Assembly: GCA_003241875.1 (NCBI GenBank)
Contig: QBLU01000034.1
Coordinates: forward strand, 5,000-38,065
Source: Alphaproteobacteria bacterium
Lineage (GTDB): Bacteria; Pseudomonadota; Alphaproteobacteria; Sphingomonadales; Sphingomonadaceae
Length of the DNA: 33,066 bases
Direction of reading: 5' to 3'
A model generated the notes under the pieces. The model had not been told where the DNA came from, searched no databases, and worked only from the letters and a program-made list of their open reading frames with translations. The position numbers and the translations under genes were made by a program. Positions within the stretch are counted from its first letter, which is position 1, and each line of letters begins with the position of its first letter. This document shows positions 6,737 to 14,796 of this stretch, piece by piece.

Positions 6737-7696
6737 ATGACATTCCTGCCGACGCTGAAGCAACTGCAATATCTGACCGCGCTCCACATCCATGGCCATT
6801 TCGGGCGCGCCGCCGATGCCTGTTTCGTCACGCAATCGACCTTGTCGGCCGGCCTGCGCGAGCTCGAAAGCCTGCTCGGCGTGCAGCTTGTCGAGCGCAA
6901 TCGCCGCGTCGTGCGCTTTTCGCCGCTGGGCGAACAGGTGGTTGCCAAGGCCTATGAGGTGCTGCGAGAGGCCGATGCGCTGGCCAGCCTGACCCGCGCG
7001 GCGGGAACGCCGCTGGCAGGGCCGCTGCGGCTGGGCGTCATCCCGACCATCGCGCCCTATCTGCTGCCCCGCGCGCTGCCGGCGGTGCGCGCGGCATATC
7101 CCGAGCTGAAGCTCTACCTACGCGAGGACATGAGCCAGGCCGCCTGCGAGGCGCTTGCGCGCGGCACACTCGATGTCGTGCTGCTGGCGCTGCCGTGGGA
7201 GTGCGGCGCCGTCGACACGATGGAATTGTTCACCGATCCGTTCTTCCTCGTTTTCCACCCCGGCGACATGATCGATCCGCCGCCGACCGTGGCCCCCGAC
7301 GCCATCGATGATTCGCACCTGCTGCTGCTCGAGGATGGCCATTGCCTGAAGGACCAGGCGCTGGCGATGTGCGGGCGCCCGGAACTGCGCGCCGATCCGA
7401 CGGCCCGCGGCACGTCGCTGGTCACGCTGGTGCAGATGGTCGCGGGCCGGCTGGGGCAGACGCTGCTGCCGAAACTGGCGCTCGATGCCGGCATCATCGA
7501 TGGCACCGGGCTGATCGCCCGCCCGCTGGCCGGCGGCGCGGCGCGCACGGTGGCGCTGGTCTGGCGACAGGGCAGCCCGCGCGCCGCGGAATTCCGGCTG
7601 CTTGGCGCGGGTCTGCAGGCGGCGATGGAGACCGCTGTGGACAGGCCCGACGCCCCGGCTATGGTGCCCGCAAATCCTGGGGAGAGTGTTGAATGA
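6737..7696 (+). CDS. oxyR: Hydrogen peroxide-sensing LysR-type regulator OxyR
   Basis: A 319-residue LysR-family regulator. An N-terminal winged helix (about residues 5-62; FGRAADACFVTQSTLSAGLR is the recognition region) is followed by a two-lobed sensor domain. The sensor has LLLLEDGHCLKDQALAMC, with Cys203 and Cys212 spaced as Cys199 and Cys208 of E. coli OxyR, the pair that forms the peroxide-induced disulfide. It should therefore respond to peroxide directly. It faces ahpC-ahpD, its probable main target. No Shine-Dalgarno site is visible before the ATG at 6737, and the message may be leaderless. The last codons overlap the start of the quinone oxidoreductase gene by four bases (ATGA), so the two are translationally coupled. 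Confidence 0.93.
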   Translation: MTFLPTLKQLQYLTALHIHGHFGRAADACFVTQSTLSAGLRELESLLGVQLVERNRRVVRFSPLGEQVVAKAYEVLREADALASLTRAAGTPLAGPLRLGVIPTIAPYLLPRALPAVRAAYPELKLYLREDMSQAACEALARGTLDVVLLALPWECGAVDTMELFTDPFFLVFHPGDMIDPPPTVAPDAIDDSHLLLLEDGHCLKDQALAMCGRPELRADPTARGTSLVTLVQMVAGRLGQTLLPKLALDAGIIDGTGLIARPLAGGAARTVALVWRQGSPRAAEFRLLGAGLQAAMETAVDRPDAPAMVPANPGESVE

Positions 7697-8667
7697 AGGC
7701 TGTATTGTGCGTCGAACATGGGCCGCCGGAGAAACTGGTGGTGCAGGATATCCCGGTGCCGGAGCCGGGGAAGGGCCAGGCGCGCGTTCGCGTCCATGCC
7801 GCCGGCGTGAATTTTCCCGACACGTTGATCATCCAGAATCTCTACCAGTTCAAACCGGCGCTGCCGTTTTCGCCGGGCGGTGAGGCCGCCGGCGTCATCG
7901 ATGCGATCGGCGAGGGCATAACCGACCTGAAGGTCGGCGACCGCGTCGTCGCGATGACCGGCAACGGTTGTTTTGCCGAACAGGTCATCGCCAACCGGGC
8001 GCAACTGGTGCCGATCCCGGGCGACATGCCGTTCGACATCGCCAGCGGTTTCACCATGACCTATGGCACGTCGCACCATGCGCTGAAGCAGCGCGCGCGG
8101 CTGCAGCCCGGCGAGACGCTGCTGGTGCTGGGTGCGGCCGGGGGCGTCGGGCTGACCGCGGTCGAGCTCGGCAAGGTCATGGGCGCCAAGGTCATCGCCG
8201 CCGCCTCGTCGGACGAGAAACTGGCGCTGTGCCGGCAGTACGGCGCCGACGAGACGATCAACTATGCCACCGAGGACCTGAAGGACCGCGTCAAGGCGTT
8301 GACCGGCGGCAAGGGTGTCGATGTCGTCTATGATCCGGTAGGTGACCGCTTTGCCGAGCCGGCGTTCCGCGGCATCGCCTGGAACGGCCGCTACCTGATT
8401 GTCGGTTTCGCCGGCGGCGCCATTCCGTCGCTGCCACTCAATTTGCCGCTGATCAAGGGCGCCAGCATCGTCGGCGTGTTCTGGGGCGCCTTTACCCAGG
8501 CCGAGCCGGCGCTGCACCGCGAGAACATGGCGGAGCTGCTGGCCTGGTACAACGAAGGCCGGCTGAAGCCGCACGTTTCGAAGCATTTCAGCCTCGACGA
8601 AGGCCCGGCGGCGATCCGTTGGATGATGGACCGCAAGGCGACCGGCAAGGTCGTGCTGGACGTTTGA
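7693..8667 (+). CDS. NADPH:quinone oxidoreductase family protein (MDR superfamily)
   Basis: A 324-residue zinc-independent medium-chain reductase. The N-terminal GroES-like fold (VHAAGVNFPDTLIIQN, FSPGGEAAGVI) precedes a Rossmann domain with GAAGGVG at 147-153. The zinc-binding cysteine cluster of alcohol dehydrogenases is absent. Family members reduce quinones or enones with NADPH in the cytoplasm; the exact substrate is not readable here. The ATG at 7693 overlaps the oxyR stop as ATGA and has GGGGAGA about seven bases upstream. Coupling to oxyR and closeness to the aldehyde dehydrogenase suggest a role in detoxifying products of oxidative damage, which is an inference. Confidence 0.88.
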   Translation: MKAVLCVEHGPPEKLVVQDIPVPEPGKGQARVRVHAAGVNFPDTLIIQNLYQFKPALPFSPGGEAAGVIDAIGEGITDLKVGDRVVAMTGNGCFAEQVIANRAQLVPIPGDMPFDIASGFTMTYGTSHHALKQRARLQPGETLLVLGAAGGVGLTAVELGKVMGAKVIAAASSDEKLALCRQYGADETINYATEDLKDRVKALTGGKGVDVVYDPVGDRFAEPAFRGIAWNGRYLIVGFAGGAIPSLPLNLPLIKGASIVGVFWGAFTQAEPALHRENMAELLAWYNEGRLKPHVSKHFSLDEGPAAIRWMMDRKATGKVVLDV

Positions 8668-8676
8668 GGGTTTTGT

Positions 8677-10119
8677 ATGAAGTTGCGTGACACTTATCCG
8701 CTGTATCTGGCGAACAAGCCGGAGCAGCCCAACACCGACCTCGCGGTGACCGACAAGTTCACCGGCGAGGTCGCGACCCGCGTCGCCATGGCCGATGCGG
8801 CCACCATCGATCGCGGCATTGCTGCCGCAGTCGAGGCGGCGGCGCCGATGGCGGCGATGGCGGCCTATGAGCGGCAGGCGGTGCTGATGCACTGCGTCAA
8901 GCGCTTCACCGAGCGGCAGGAGGAACTGGCCCATGCGCTGTGCATCGAGGCCGGCAAGCCGATCAAGGATGCCCGCGGCGAGGCCGGGCGGCTTGTCGAT
9001 ACCTTCCGCATCGCCGCCGAGGAGAGCGTGCGGATCACCGGCGAGGTCCAGCCGCTCGACATTTCGGCCCGCGCCAAGGGCTATCAGGGCCTGTGGAAGC
9101 GCGTGCCGATCGGGCCGTGCAGCTTTGTCTCGCCGTTCAATTTTCCACTCAATCTCGCCGCCCACAAGATCGCCCCGGCGCTGGCGGTGGGCTGTCCGTT
9201 CGTGATGAAGCCTGCTTCCCGCACCCCTCTCGGCGCGCTGATCATCGGCGAGGTGCTGGCCGAAACCGACCTGCCGCCGGGCGCCTTCTCGATCCTGCCG
9301 GCGCATCGCGAGGGCGCCGACCTGTTCACCACCGATGACCGGCTGAAGCTGCTGTCGTTCACCGGCTCTCCCGATGTCGGCTGGGACCTGAAGTCGCGGG
9401 CCGGCAAGAAGAAGGTCATCCTCGAACTCGGCGGCAATGCCGCGGTCATCATCGACAAGGACGCCGACCTGGAGGACGCCGCCGAGCGCGTCGTGTTCGG
9501 GGCCTTCTACCAGTCCGGCCAGTCGTGCGTCGGTGTCCAGCGCATCAACGTTCATGACGCGGTTTATGATGCCTTCAAGGCGCTGCTCGTCGGCAAGGCG
9601 GAAAAGCTGGTTTGCGGCAATCCGCTCGACGAGAATGTCTTCATCGGGCCGATGATCGACGTGAAGGAGGCCGCCCGCCTCGACGACTGGATCCAGGAAG
9701 CCGTCGCCGCCGGTGCCACGCTGCTCTGCGGCGGCAAGCGCGAGGGCGCCATGCTGGCGGCGACGCTGCTGGAGGCGGTGCCGACATCGGCGAAGCTCTA
9801 TCGGGAGGAAGCCTTTGGCCCCGTTGCGATCTTCTCGCGGTTCAGCGATTTCGACGCGGCGCTGGCAGAGGTCAACGACAGCCGCTTCGGCCTGCAGGCG
9901 GGCGTCTTCACGCGTGACCTGTTCCACATGCTGAAGGCGTGGGACCGGCTCGAGGTCGGCGGCGTCATCATCAACGACGTGTCGAGCTACCGGGTCGACA
10001 ACATGCCTTATGGCGGCGTCAAGGATTCGGGGCTGGGCCGCGAAGGCGTGCGCTTTGCCATGGAAGACATGTCCGAGATCCGCAACCTGGTCATCCGGCG
10101 GCGGCCGCAGGACCTTTAG
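8677..10119 (+). CDS. Aldehyde dehydrogenase family protein
   Basis: A 480-residue NAD(P)-dependent aldehyde dehydrogenase of normal length. Expected residues are present: Asn155 in FNFPLNL, the cofactor-binding Lys178 in VMKPAS, Glu250 in LELGGN and the catalytic Cys284 in SGQSCVGVQR. It oxidises an aldehyde to the acid; some relatives use lactaldehyde or phosphorylated aldehydes, and the substrate cannot be chosen from sequence. The gene starts nine bases after the quinone oxidoreductase stop and is very likely in the oxyR operon. Its 3' end overlaps the convergent glycosyltransferase-like gene by 29 bases. Confidence 0.9.
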   Translation: MKLRDTYPLYLANKPEQPNTDLAVTDKFTGEVATRVAMADAATIDRGIAAAVEAAAPMAAMAAYERQAVLMHCVKRFTERQEELAHALCIEAGKPIKDARGEAGRLVDTFRIAAEESVRITGEVQPLDISARAKGYQGLWKRVPIGPCSFVSPFNFPLNLAAHKIAPALAVGCPFVMKPASRTPLGALIIGEVLAETDLPPGAFSILPAHREGADLFTTDDRLKLLSFTGSPDVGWDLKSRAGKKKVILELGGNAAVIIDKDADLEDAAERVVFGAFYQSGQSCVGVQRINVHDAVYDAFKALLVGKAEKLVCGNPLDENVFIGPMIDVKEAARLDDWIQEAVAAGATLLCGGKREGAMLAATLLEAVPTSAKLYREEAFGPVAIFSRFSDFDAALAEVNDSRFGLQAGVFTRDLFHMLKAWDRLEVGGVIINDVSSYRVDNMPYGGVKDSGLGREGVRFAMEDMSEIRNLVIRRRPQDL

Positions 10120-11605
10120 GGCCGGCAATACCGCGATCCTGGGCGACCGCCGGGTGCGGCGGCAACCACAGCGTTCCCTGGCCGTCCGGCGTCGGCACGC
10201 GGCGATAGCCGCGCGAGCGCGCCCAGGCCGCCAGTCCGGCGTCGGGCTGGCGGCGGCGGTTGACGCCGCTGGCGCCTTCATAGCCGGTCAGCAGCGCCGC
10301 CGGGGGCCGCCGGTCGAGATCGGCAGCCAGCGTCTGCGGTGACGTCATGCGCCAGCGCCGCAGCTCGGTGGGGCTGCGGTCGCCGGCGGTCCGGTAAAAG
10401 GCGGCGCCGCCGGCAAAGCGCGCATCGAACCGGTGGCCGGAATCGACAACTCGCGCCACCGACAGGCTGGCGATCGCGCCGGGGCCGCTGACCTGAGCGC
10501 CGATCCAGCGCGCATCGGCGGTCACCGCCAGCGCCGCCGGCGCACCGACGCGTTGCCAGGCGACGCCGCCGATGGCGAGCAGGGCGACCGCCGTGGCCGC
10601 TGCCACCGAAGTCAGCGCCGGCCGCGCCAGCCGTGGCATCCGGTCGATGTCGCGGCCGAGCAGCACGAACAGCGGCGGCAGCATCGGCATGAAGTATTGC
10701 GGCCAGGTCGGGGTCGGCAGCAGCGCGCCGACCAGCGCGCCGACGAGCAGGGCCTCGAGCATCCCGAACTGTCGGCGCCGCACGGCGACGACCGCCACCA
10801 GCACCAGCGCCGGCAGCGCGGGCCCCTGCGCCAGTGCAAGAACACTGTCGAACAGCTTGCCGGCGAGCGTCAGCCGCCCGTCGAGACCGTTGCCGAGGTA
10901 CCAGGCCGCAGAGGCTTCGACGGGGAAGCGCAGCACGCCATAATCGAAGGCGCCGGGATGGGCGATGCGGGCGGCAAGGCTCGGCAGCAGGCCGATGACG
11001 CCGCCGGCGCCATAGGCGAGCACGTCCACCCAGCCGGCGCGCGCGTGCCGGGCCAGTGCCTGCCATAGCAGCCAGAGCCCGACGGCGGCGAGCGGCAGCG
11101 CCAGGCTGATCTTGGCACTGGTGGCGAGGCCGAGGGCGAGCCCGGCAAGCAGCAGGCGTGTCCGTCCGGGCGTGCCGGCAAGCGCCCATAGCGCCATCGC
11201 CATCAGGGCGGTCGGCAGCGCATCGTTGCGGGCGACCCGCGCGCCATAGGCAAAGGGCACCGAGAATGCCAGCAGGCCGCTGGCCCAGGCGGCGGTGCGG
11301 TCGCCGGCGCCATGGCGTCGCAACGCGCCATAGACGCCGATGATCGCCGCGAGTGCGAAGGCGGCGTTGGCCAGCCGCAGCGCGAGCAGGGTCCAGCCCG
11401 GCGTGACCGCCGCCAGCGGGCCGAGGATGAAGGGCTGCAGCGGCATCTGGAGGTACAGGAAGTCGCGAAACGGCAGCAAACCGCGCGCCGCCAGTGCCGC
11501 CGCCGCGACATATTGGTCTTCGTCATGATTGATCGGCTGCAGCAGCACCATCAAGGCGAGCCAGCCGGCAAGCGCCAGGACGGACAGGGTACGACGGGAT
11601 GACAT
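10091..11605 (-). CDS. Glycosyltransferase family 39-like integral membrane protein
   Basis: A 504-residue polytopic protein with roughly ten or more hydrophobic segments in the first 400 residues and a soluble C-terminal part. After the first membrane helix an acidic motif NHDEDQYV (Asp28-Glu29-Asp30) occupies the place of the first-loop acidic motif in GT-C enzymes such as ArnT and the PMT family, which transfer sugars from polyprenyl-phosphate donors on the periplasmic side. TPTWPQYFMPMLPPLFVL is also typical of this superfamily. The acceptor is unknown. The ATG at 11605 directly precedes the first helix. Divergent from the 2H phosphoesterase across 43 bases; its 3' end overlaps the aldehyde dehydrogenase. 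Confidence 0.7.
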   Translation of the reverse strand: MSSRRTLSVLALAGWLALMVLLQPINHDEDQYVAAAALAARGLLPFRDFLYLQMPLQPFILGPLAAVTPGWTLLALRLANAAFALAAIIGVYGALRRHGAGDRTAAWASGLLAFSVPFAYGARVARNDALPTALMAMALWALAGTPGRTRLLLAGLALGLATSAKISLALPLAAVGLWLLWQALARHARAGWVDVLAYGAGGVIGLLPSLAARIAHPGAFDYGVLRFPVEASAAWYLGNGLDGRLTLAGKLFDSVLALAQGPALPALVLVAVVAVRRRQFGMLEALLVGALVGALLPTPTWPQYFMPMLPPLFVLLGRDIDRMPRLARPALTSVAAATAVALLAIGGVAWQRVGAPAALAVTADARWIGAQVSGPGAIASLSVARVVDSGHRFDARFAGGAAFYRTAGDRSPTELRRWRMTSPQTLAADLDRRPPAALLTGYEGASGVNRRRQPDAGLAAWARSRGYRRVPTPDGQGTLWLPPHPAVAQDRGIAGPKGPAAAAG

Positions 11606-11648
11606 GGTTTGGCTTGGAAACGCACGGCGATGACCGCAAGGTCCGTCC

Positions 11649-12203
11649 ATGACCGAGACTCCTGCCGAACCCCCTGCCGACTGGCGCGCCGTCGATCCGC
11701 GGCCGCTGATCCTCACGGCCCTGGTCGAGCCGGACGTCCAGGCGCGGTTCGAGGCGCTGCGGCGCGCCCATTACCCGGCGGCGCTCAACCGCGTGCCGGC
11801 GCATATCTCGCTGTTCCACCATCTGCCGGGTCGCGAACTCGATGCCGTGAAGCGGCGGCTGAAGGCGGTCTGTGCCGAGGTGCCGCGGCCGGAGGTGGCG
11901 GTGACCGGGCTGCGCTCGCTGGGGCGCGGCGTGGCGCTGAAACTGCAGGCGCCGCTGCTCGAGGATGTCCGCGCCGAACTGGCGGCGGGGTGGAACACGC
12001 TGCTGATCCCGCAGGACCGCGCCGGCTATCGGCCGCACCTGACAATCCAGAACAAGGTGACGCCGGCCGAGGCCGGGGCTACGCTGAAGGCGCTCGAAGC
12101 GAGCTTTGTACCGTTCACCACCCTGGCGGTCGCCATCGCCATCTGGCGCTATCTCGATGGCCCCTGGGAGGCGCTCGGCCAAGTGGCGTTTCGCGGCCGC
12201 TGA
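11649..12203 (+). CDS. 2'-5' RNA ligase family protein (2H phosphoesterase)
   Basis: A 184-residue protein with the two His-x-Ser/Thr motifs that define the 2H superfamily: AHISLF (His52, Ser54) and PHLTIQ (His130, Thr132). Related enzymes act on 2',3'-cyclic phosphates or 2'-5' RNA linkages, although the cellular role of most bacterial members is unclear. No secretion signal is seen, so it is cytoplasmic. The ATG at 11649 has AAGG about eight bases upstream. It precedes bamD by 77 bases on the same strand, but no functional tie between them is evident. Confidence 0.85.
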   Translation: MTETPAEPPADWRAVDPRPLILTALVEPDVQARFEALRRAHYPAALNRVPAHISLFHHLPGRELDAVKRRLKAVCAEVPRPEVAVTGLRSLGRGVALKLQAPLLEDVRAELAAGWNTLLIPQDRAGYRPHLTIQNKVTPAEAGATLKALEASFVPFTTLAVAIAIWRYLDGPWEALGQVAFRGR

Positions 12204-12280
12204 GGGGCGTGCGGGAGGGGCGACGGGCTGCGCCGCTGGCCGCTTGGCGCTGGCGGTCGCATCGGCTAAGGCTGTGCGCC

Positions 12281-13081
12281 ATGAAGGTCTCCCGTGCGTT
12301 CCGCCCTGTCCTTGTCGCCGTTGCCGCCACGTTGGCGCTGTCGGGTTGCGCGACCAACAAGGGCCGCAAGGACCAGAGCTATGTCGCCCGCGACGTGGAG
12401 ACGCTCTATCTGGTGGCGCGACAGACGCTGGAAAAGCGCCAGTACAAGCTGGCGGCCGCGCAGTTCGACGAGGTCGAGCGCCAGCATCCCTATTCGGTCT
12501 GGGCCCGCCGCGCCCAGCTGATGAGCGCCTTTTCCTATTATGTCGCCGGCGACTTCAACGAAAGCGTCGCCTCGGCACAGCGGTTCCTGTCACTGCACCC
12601 CGGCAGCCGCGAGGCGCCCTATGCCTATTACATGATCGCGATCAGCTATTATGAGCAGATCACCGGGGTCAATCGCGACCAGCGCATCACCCAACAGGCG
12701 CTCGATGCGATGGGCGAGCTGATCCGCCGCTATCCCAATACCGATTATGCCGCCGATGCGCGGCTGAAGGTCGACCTGGCGCGCGATCACCTTGCCGGCA
12801 AGGAAATGGAAGTCGGGCGCTTCTACCAGCGCCAGGGGCTGTATCTCGCCGCAATCGCCCGGTTCCGCACCGAAGTCGACCGCTATGACACGACCAGCCA
12901 CACGCCCGAGGCGCTGCACCGGCTGGTCGAATGCTATCTGGCGCTCGGCATCCCCGAGGAAGCGCGCAAGGCCGCCGCGGTGCTCGGCAACAACTATCCG
13001 GGCTCGAAATGGTACGAGCGCAGCTACGCCCTGATGGCCAAGAAGGCGCCGGGCCAGATGGCGACCGCCACCGGCGCCTGA
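12281..13081 (+). CDS. bamD: Outer membrane assembly lipoprotein BamD
   Basis: A 266-residue lipoprotein of the Bam complex, which inserts beta-barrel proteins into the outer membrane. The N-terminus is a lipoprotein signal peptide with the lipobox LALSGC, so the mature protein starts at Cys23. Tetratricopeptide-like helical repeats follow: LEKRQYKLAAAQFDEVERQ, FNESVASAQRFLSLHPGS, a central YEQITGVNRDQ typical of BamD, and YLAAIARFRTEVDRY. The ATG at 12281 directly begins the signal sequence; the upstream site is weak (TAAGG). The frame is open upstream to 11609, but that stretch is an out-of-frame shadow of the phosphoesterase gene. Confidence 0.93.
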   Translation: MKVSRAFRPVLVAVAATLALSGCATNKGRKDQSYVARDVETLYLVARQTLEKRQYKLAAAQFDEVERQHPYSVWARRAQLMSAFSYYVAGDFNESVASAQRFLSLHPGSREAPYAYYMIAISYYEQITGVNRDQRITQQALDAMGELIRRYPNTDYAADARLKVDLARDHLAGKEMEVGRFYQRQGLYLAAIARFRTEVDRYDTTSHTPEALHRLVECYLALGIPEEARKAAAVLGNNYPGSKWYERSYALMAKKAPGQMATATGA

Positions 13082-13087
13082 ACGCGG

Positions 13088-13123
13088 AACGGCCCCGCTG
13101 CGCGGTTGCGCAACAGGGCCGTT
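13088..13123. terminator. Hairpin between convergent bamD and csbD
   Basis: AACGGCCC (13088-13095) pairs with GGGCCGTT (13116-13123), with an inner TGCGC/GCGCA stem. It lies in the short gap between the ends of bamD and csbD and could stop transcription from both sides. Only short T-runs flank it, so strength is uncertain. Confidence 0.55.
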
Positions 13124-13138
13124 ACAATGTCGATCGGT

Positions 13139-13318
13139 TTAGCGGTCGGTGTCGCGAATCGCGTCCTTGACGCCGCCGGCAGCATTTTCGACCTTGCCCT
13201 TGACCTGCTGGGCCTGGCCTTCGGTCTCCATCTTCTTGTCGCCGACGAGCTTGCCGACGCCTTCCTTGATTTTGCCGCCGGCCTGGTTGCCGATACCGTC
13301 GATACGATCCTTGTCCAT
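13139..13318 (-). CDS. CsbD family stress protein
   Basis: A 59-residue hydrophilic protein, the usual size of the CsbD/UPF0337 family. It begins MDKDRIDGIGNQAGGKIKEG, continues with VGKLVGDKKMETEGQAQQ and ends KDAIRDTDR; alternating Gly, Lys and acidic residues with repeated KxK-G patterns are characteristic. Family members are abundant general stress proteins of unknown biochemical role, probably intrinsically flexible. The ATG at 13318 has AAGGAGA eight bases upstream, a very strong site that suggests high expression. No clear GGAAC-type general-stress promoter was found upstream. Confidence 0.88.
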   Translation of the reverse strand: MDKDRIDGIGNQAGGKIKEGVGKLVGDKKMETEGQAQQVKGKVENAAGGVKDAIRDTDR

Positions 13319-13417
13319 GACAGGTCTCCTTTGATGTGACTGCGTTGTTTATGAAACGAACTGGACCGGCGCCGGTTGCATGCCCTAGGGTTTGCCGGGG
13401 TGCGCCGGGGGGCTGAG

Positions 13418-13804
13418 ATGGTTGTGACGCTGATGACGGCCGGGCTGTGCGGCCTGCTGTATTTCTGGTTGTCGTTCCGTGTGGTGGAGGTGCGTCGCTC
13501 GGCCAGGGTGCTGATCGGTGACGGCGGTGACGACCTGCTGCTGTCGCGCATCCGCGCCCATGCCAATTTCGCCGAATATGTGCCGATCTGCTTGGTGCTG
13601 ATCGCGGTCATCGAACTGTCCGACAGCGTGTCGCCGCCGGGGCTCTATGCCGCCGGCATCGGGCTTGTCGCGGCGCGGGTGGCCCATGCTGTCGGCATGG
13701 AGCGCGGCGGCGCCAATCGCTGGCGGCTGGTCGGCACAATGGCCACCTGGGCGACGCTGGTGGGGCTGTCGTTCTGGGCGATGGTGCGCGCCGTGACCTA
13801 TTAG
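13418..13804 (+). CDS. MAPEG family membrane protein
   Basis: A 128-residue protein with four hydrophobic segments. The family signature RIRAHANFAEYVPICLVLIA sits in the second helix region, the place of the glutathione-contacting residues in eukaryotic MAPEG enzymes. Bacterial members are inner-membrane proteins often annotated as glutathione metabolism proteins, but few have been tested. The ATG at 13418 follows GGGGGG at a suitable distance; an in-frame ATG at 13376 lacks such a site. The last four bases overlap the end of the convergent MBL-fold gene. Confidence 0.83.
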   Translation: MVVTLMTAGLCGLLYFWLSFRVVEVRRSARVLIGDGGDDLLLSRIRAHANFAEYVPICLVLIAVIELSDSVSPPGLYAAGIGLVAARVAHAVGMERGGANRWRLVGTMATWATLVGLSFWAMVRAVTY

Positions 13805-14466
13805 TCGGCAAGCACCGCGTCGGCGACATAATGGTTGCTGCGACGCTCGGCGGCAAAGGTCGACATCGGGCCGTGGCCGGGCACGAATGCCGTCTCGCCG
13901 CCGAGCGGCCACAGCCGGCTGGTGATCGAGCGGATGAGGTCGCCATGGTTGCCACGCGGGAAATCGGTGCGGCCGATGCTGCCCTGGAACAGCACGTCGC
14001 CGACGATGGCGAGGTGTGACGGCGCATGGTGGAAAACCACATGGCCGGGGGTGTGGCCGGGGCAGTGATAGACGTCGAGAACGAGGTTGCCGACGGTGAC
14101 CTGGTCGCCATCGAACAGCCAGCGATCCGGGGTGAAGGCGGCGGCGCCGTCGATGCCGTATTTGGCGCCGGCATCGGGGGCCTGGTCGATCCAGAACTTG
14201 TCGTCGGGGTGTGGCCCCTCGATCGGCACGCCCAGCCGCTCGGCGAGCACGCCGGCGAGACCGCAATGGTCGATATGGCCATGGGTGATCAGCAGTTTCT
14301 CGACGGTCACGCCGTGTTGCGCGGCGACGGCCAGCAGCCGGTCGAGATCGCCGCCGGGATCGGTGAAGGCGCCGCGCATCGTCGCCGTGCACCACAGCAG
14401 CGTGCAATTCTGTTGCAGCGCGGTGACCGGCACGATGACGGCTTGCAGGGGCGGCTTGGCGTTCAT
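13801..14466 (-). CDS. MBL-fold metallo-hydrolase (glyoxalase II-like)
   Basis: A 221-residue metallo-beta-lactamase-fold protein. The metal-binding signature is THGHIDHCG (His62, His64, Asp66, His67), with further ligands in GHTPGH, IVGDVLF and the C-terminal VPGHGP. Short proteins of this kind (YcbL type) are usually thioester hydrolases acting on hydroxyacyl-glutathione. Neighbouring MAPEG proteins are also glutathione-linked in many annotations, but the two genes converge rather than form an operon. The start at 14466 is the first ATG at the conserved N-terminus; longer in-frame starts reach into the regulatory region of the next gene. Confidence 0.85.
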   Translation of the reverse strand: MNAKPPLQAVIVPVTALQQNCTLLWCTATMRGAFTDPGGDLDRLLAVAAQHGVTVEKLLITHGHIDHCGLAGVLAERLGVPIEGPHPDDKFWIDQAPDAGAKYGIDGAAAFTPDRWLFDGDQVTVGNLVLDVYHCPGHTPGHVVFHHAPSHLAIVGDVLFQGSIGRTDFPRGNHGDLIRSITSRLWPLGGETAFVPGHGPMSTFAAERRSNHYVADAVLAD

Positions 14467-14663
14467 GGCCGCAGATGTGGCGGCAGTTGCGGAGCAAGGC
14501 AAGCGAGAGCACGCGGTCGCCGTCGGGCGGGGTCCGCGAAATGTAAAGCCAGCCGACAGTTTATGGCGCCTGCCTGTTAACCTTTGGCCACAATAGGTCT
14601 GGTGATGCTGGCTAACTGATTGAAAACTCCGCAACGCGGCGTTAACAATTACGGCGGTGCAAC

Positions 14664-14679
14664 TGGCATGGAAGTTGCA
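14664..14679 (+). promoter_or_regulatory. Sigma-54-type -24/-12 promoter, first PEPxxWA-CTERM gene
   Basis: TGGCATGGAAGTTGCA matches the sigma-54 consensus TGGCAC-N5-TTGCW at all but one or two positions, with the invariant GG (14665-14666) and GC (14677-14678) exactly ten bases apart. Transcription would begin near 14690, leaving a leader of about 105 bases before the ATG at 14797. The 330-base gap 14467-14796 is locally AT-richer than its neighbours and holds no gene. It also contains an AACGC-G-GCGTT palindrome near 14631 and a GTAAA(N4)GCCGACA-like site at 14543-14558. Confidence 0.68.
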
Positions 14680-14796
14680 ATCGTTTCGATGAGCTATCTT
14701 TCATCGTGTCGATGCGACGTTCCGGCCCGACGGGTCCGGATCGCGGCGGCAATTTTGGCCGCGGGCTCGTAATCTTCCAACCATAACGGGGTCCAC

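Noticed and set aside
7114-10281. A 1055-codon minus-strand ORF
   Set aside because: It lies opposite oxyR, the quinone oxidoreductase and the aldehyde dehydrogenase, all of which have intact motifs; the antisense product has none.
11609-12280. N-terminal extension of BamD in the same open frame
   Set aside because: The extension overlaps the 2H phosphoesterase in another frame, and BamD must start at its lipoprotein signal peptide at 12281.
13319-13380. EcfG-type general stress promoter before csbD
   Set aside because: No GGAAC -35 element at the right distance from a CGTT -10 element could be found.
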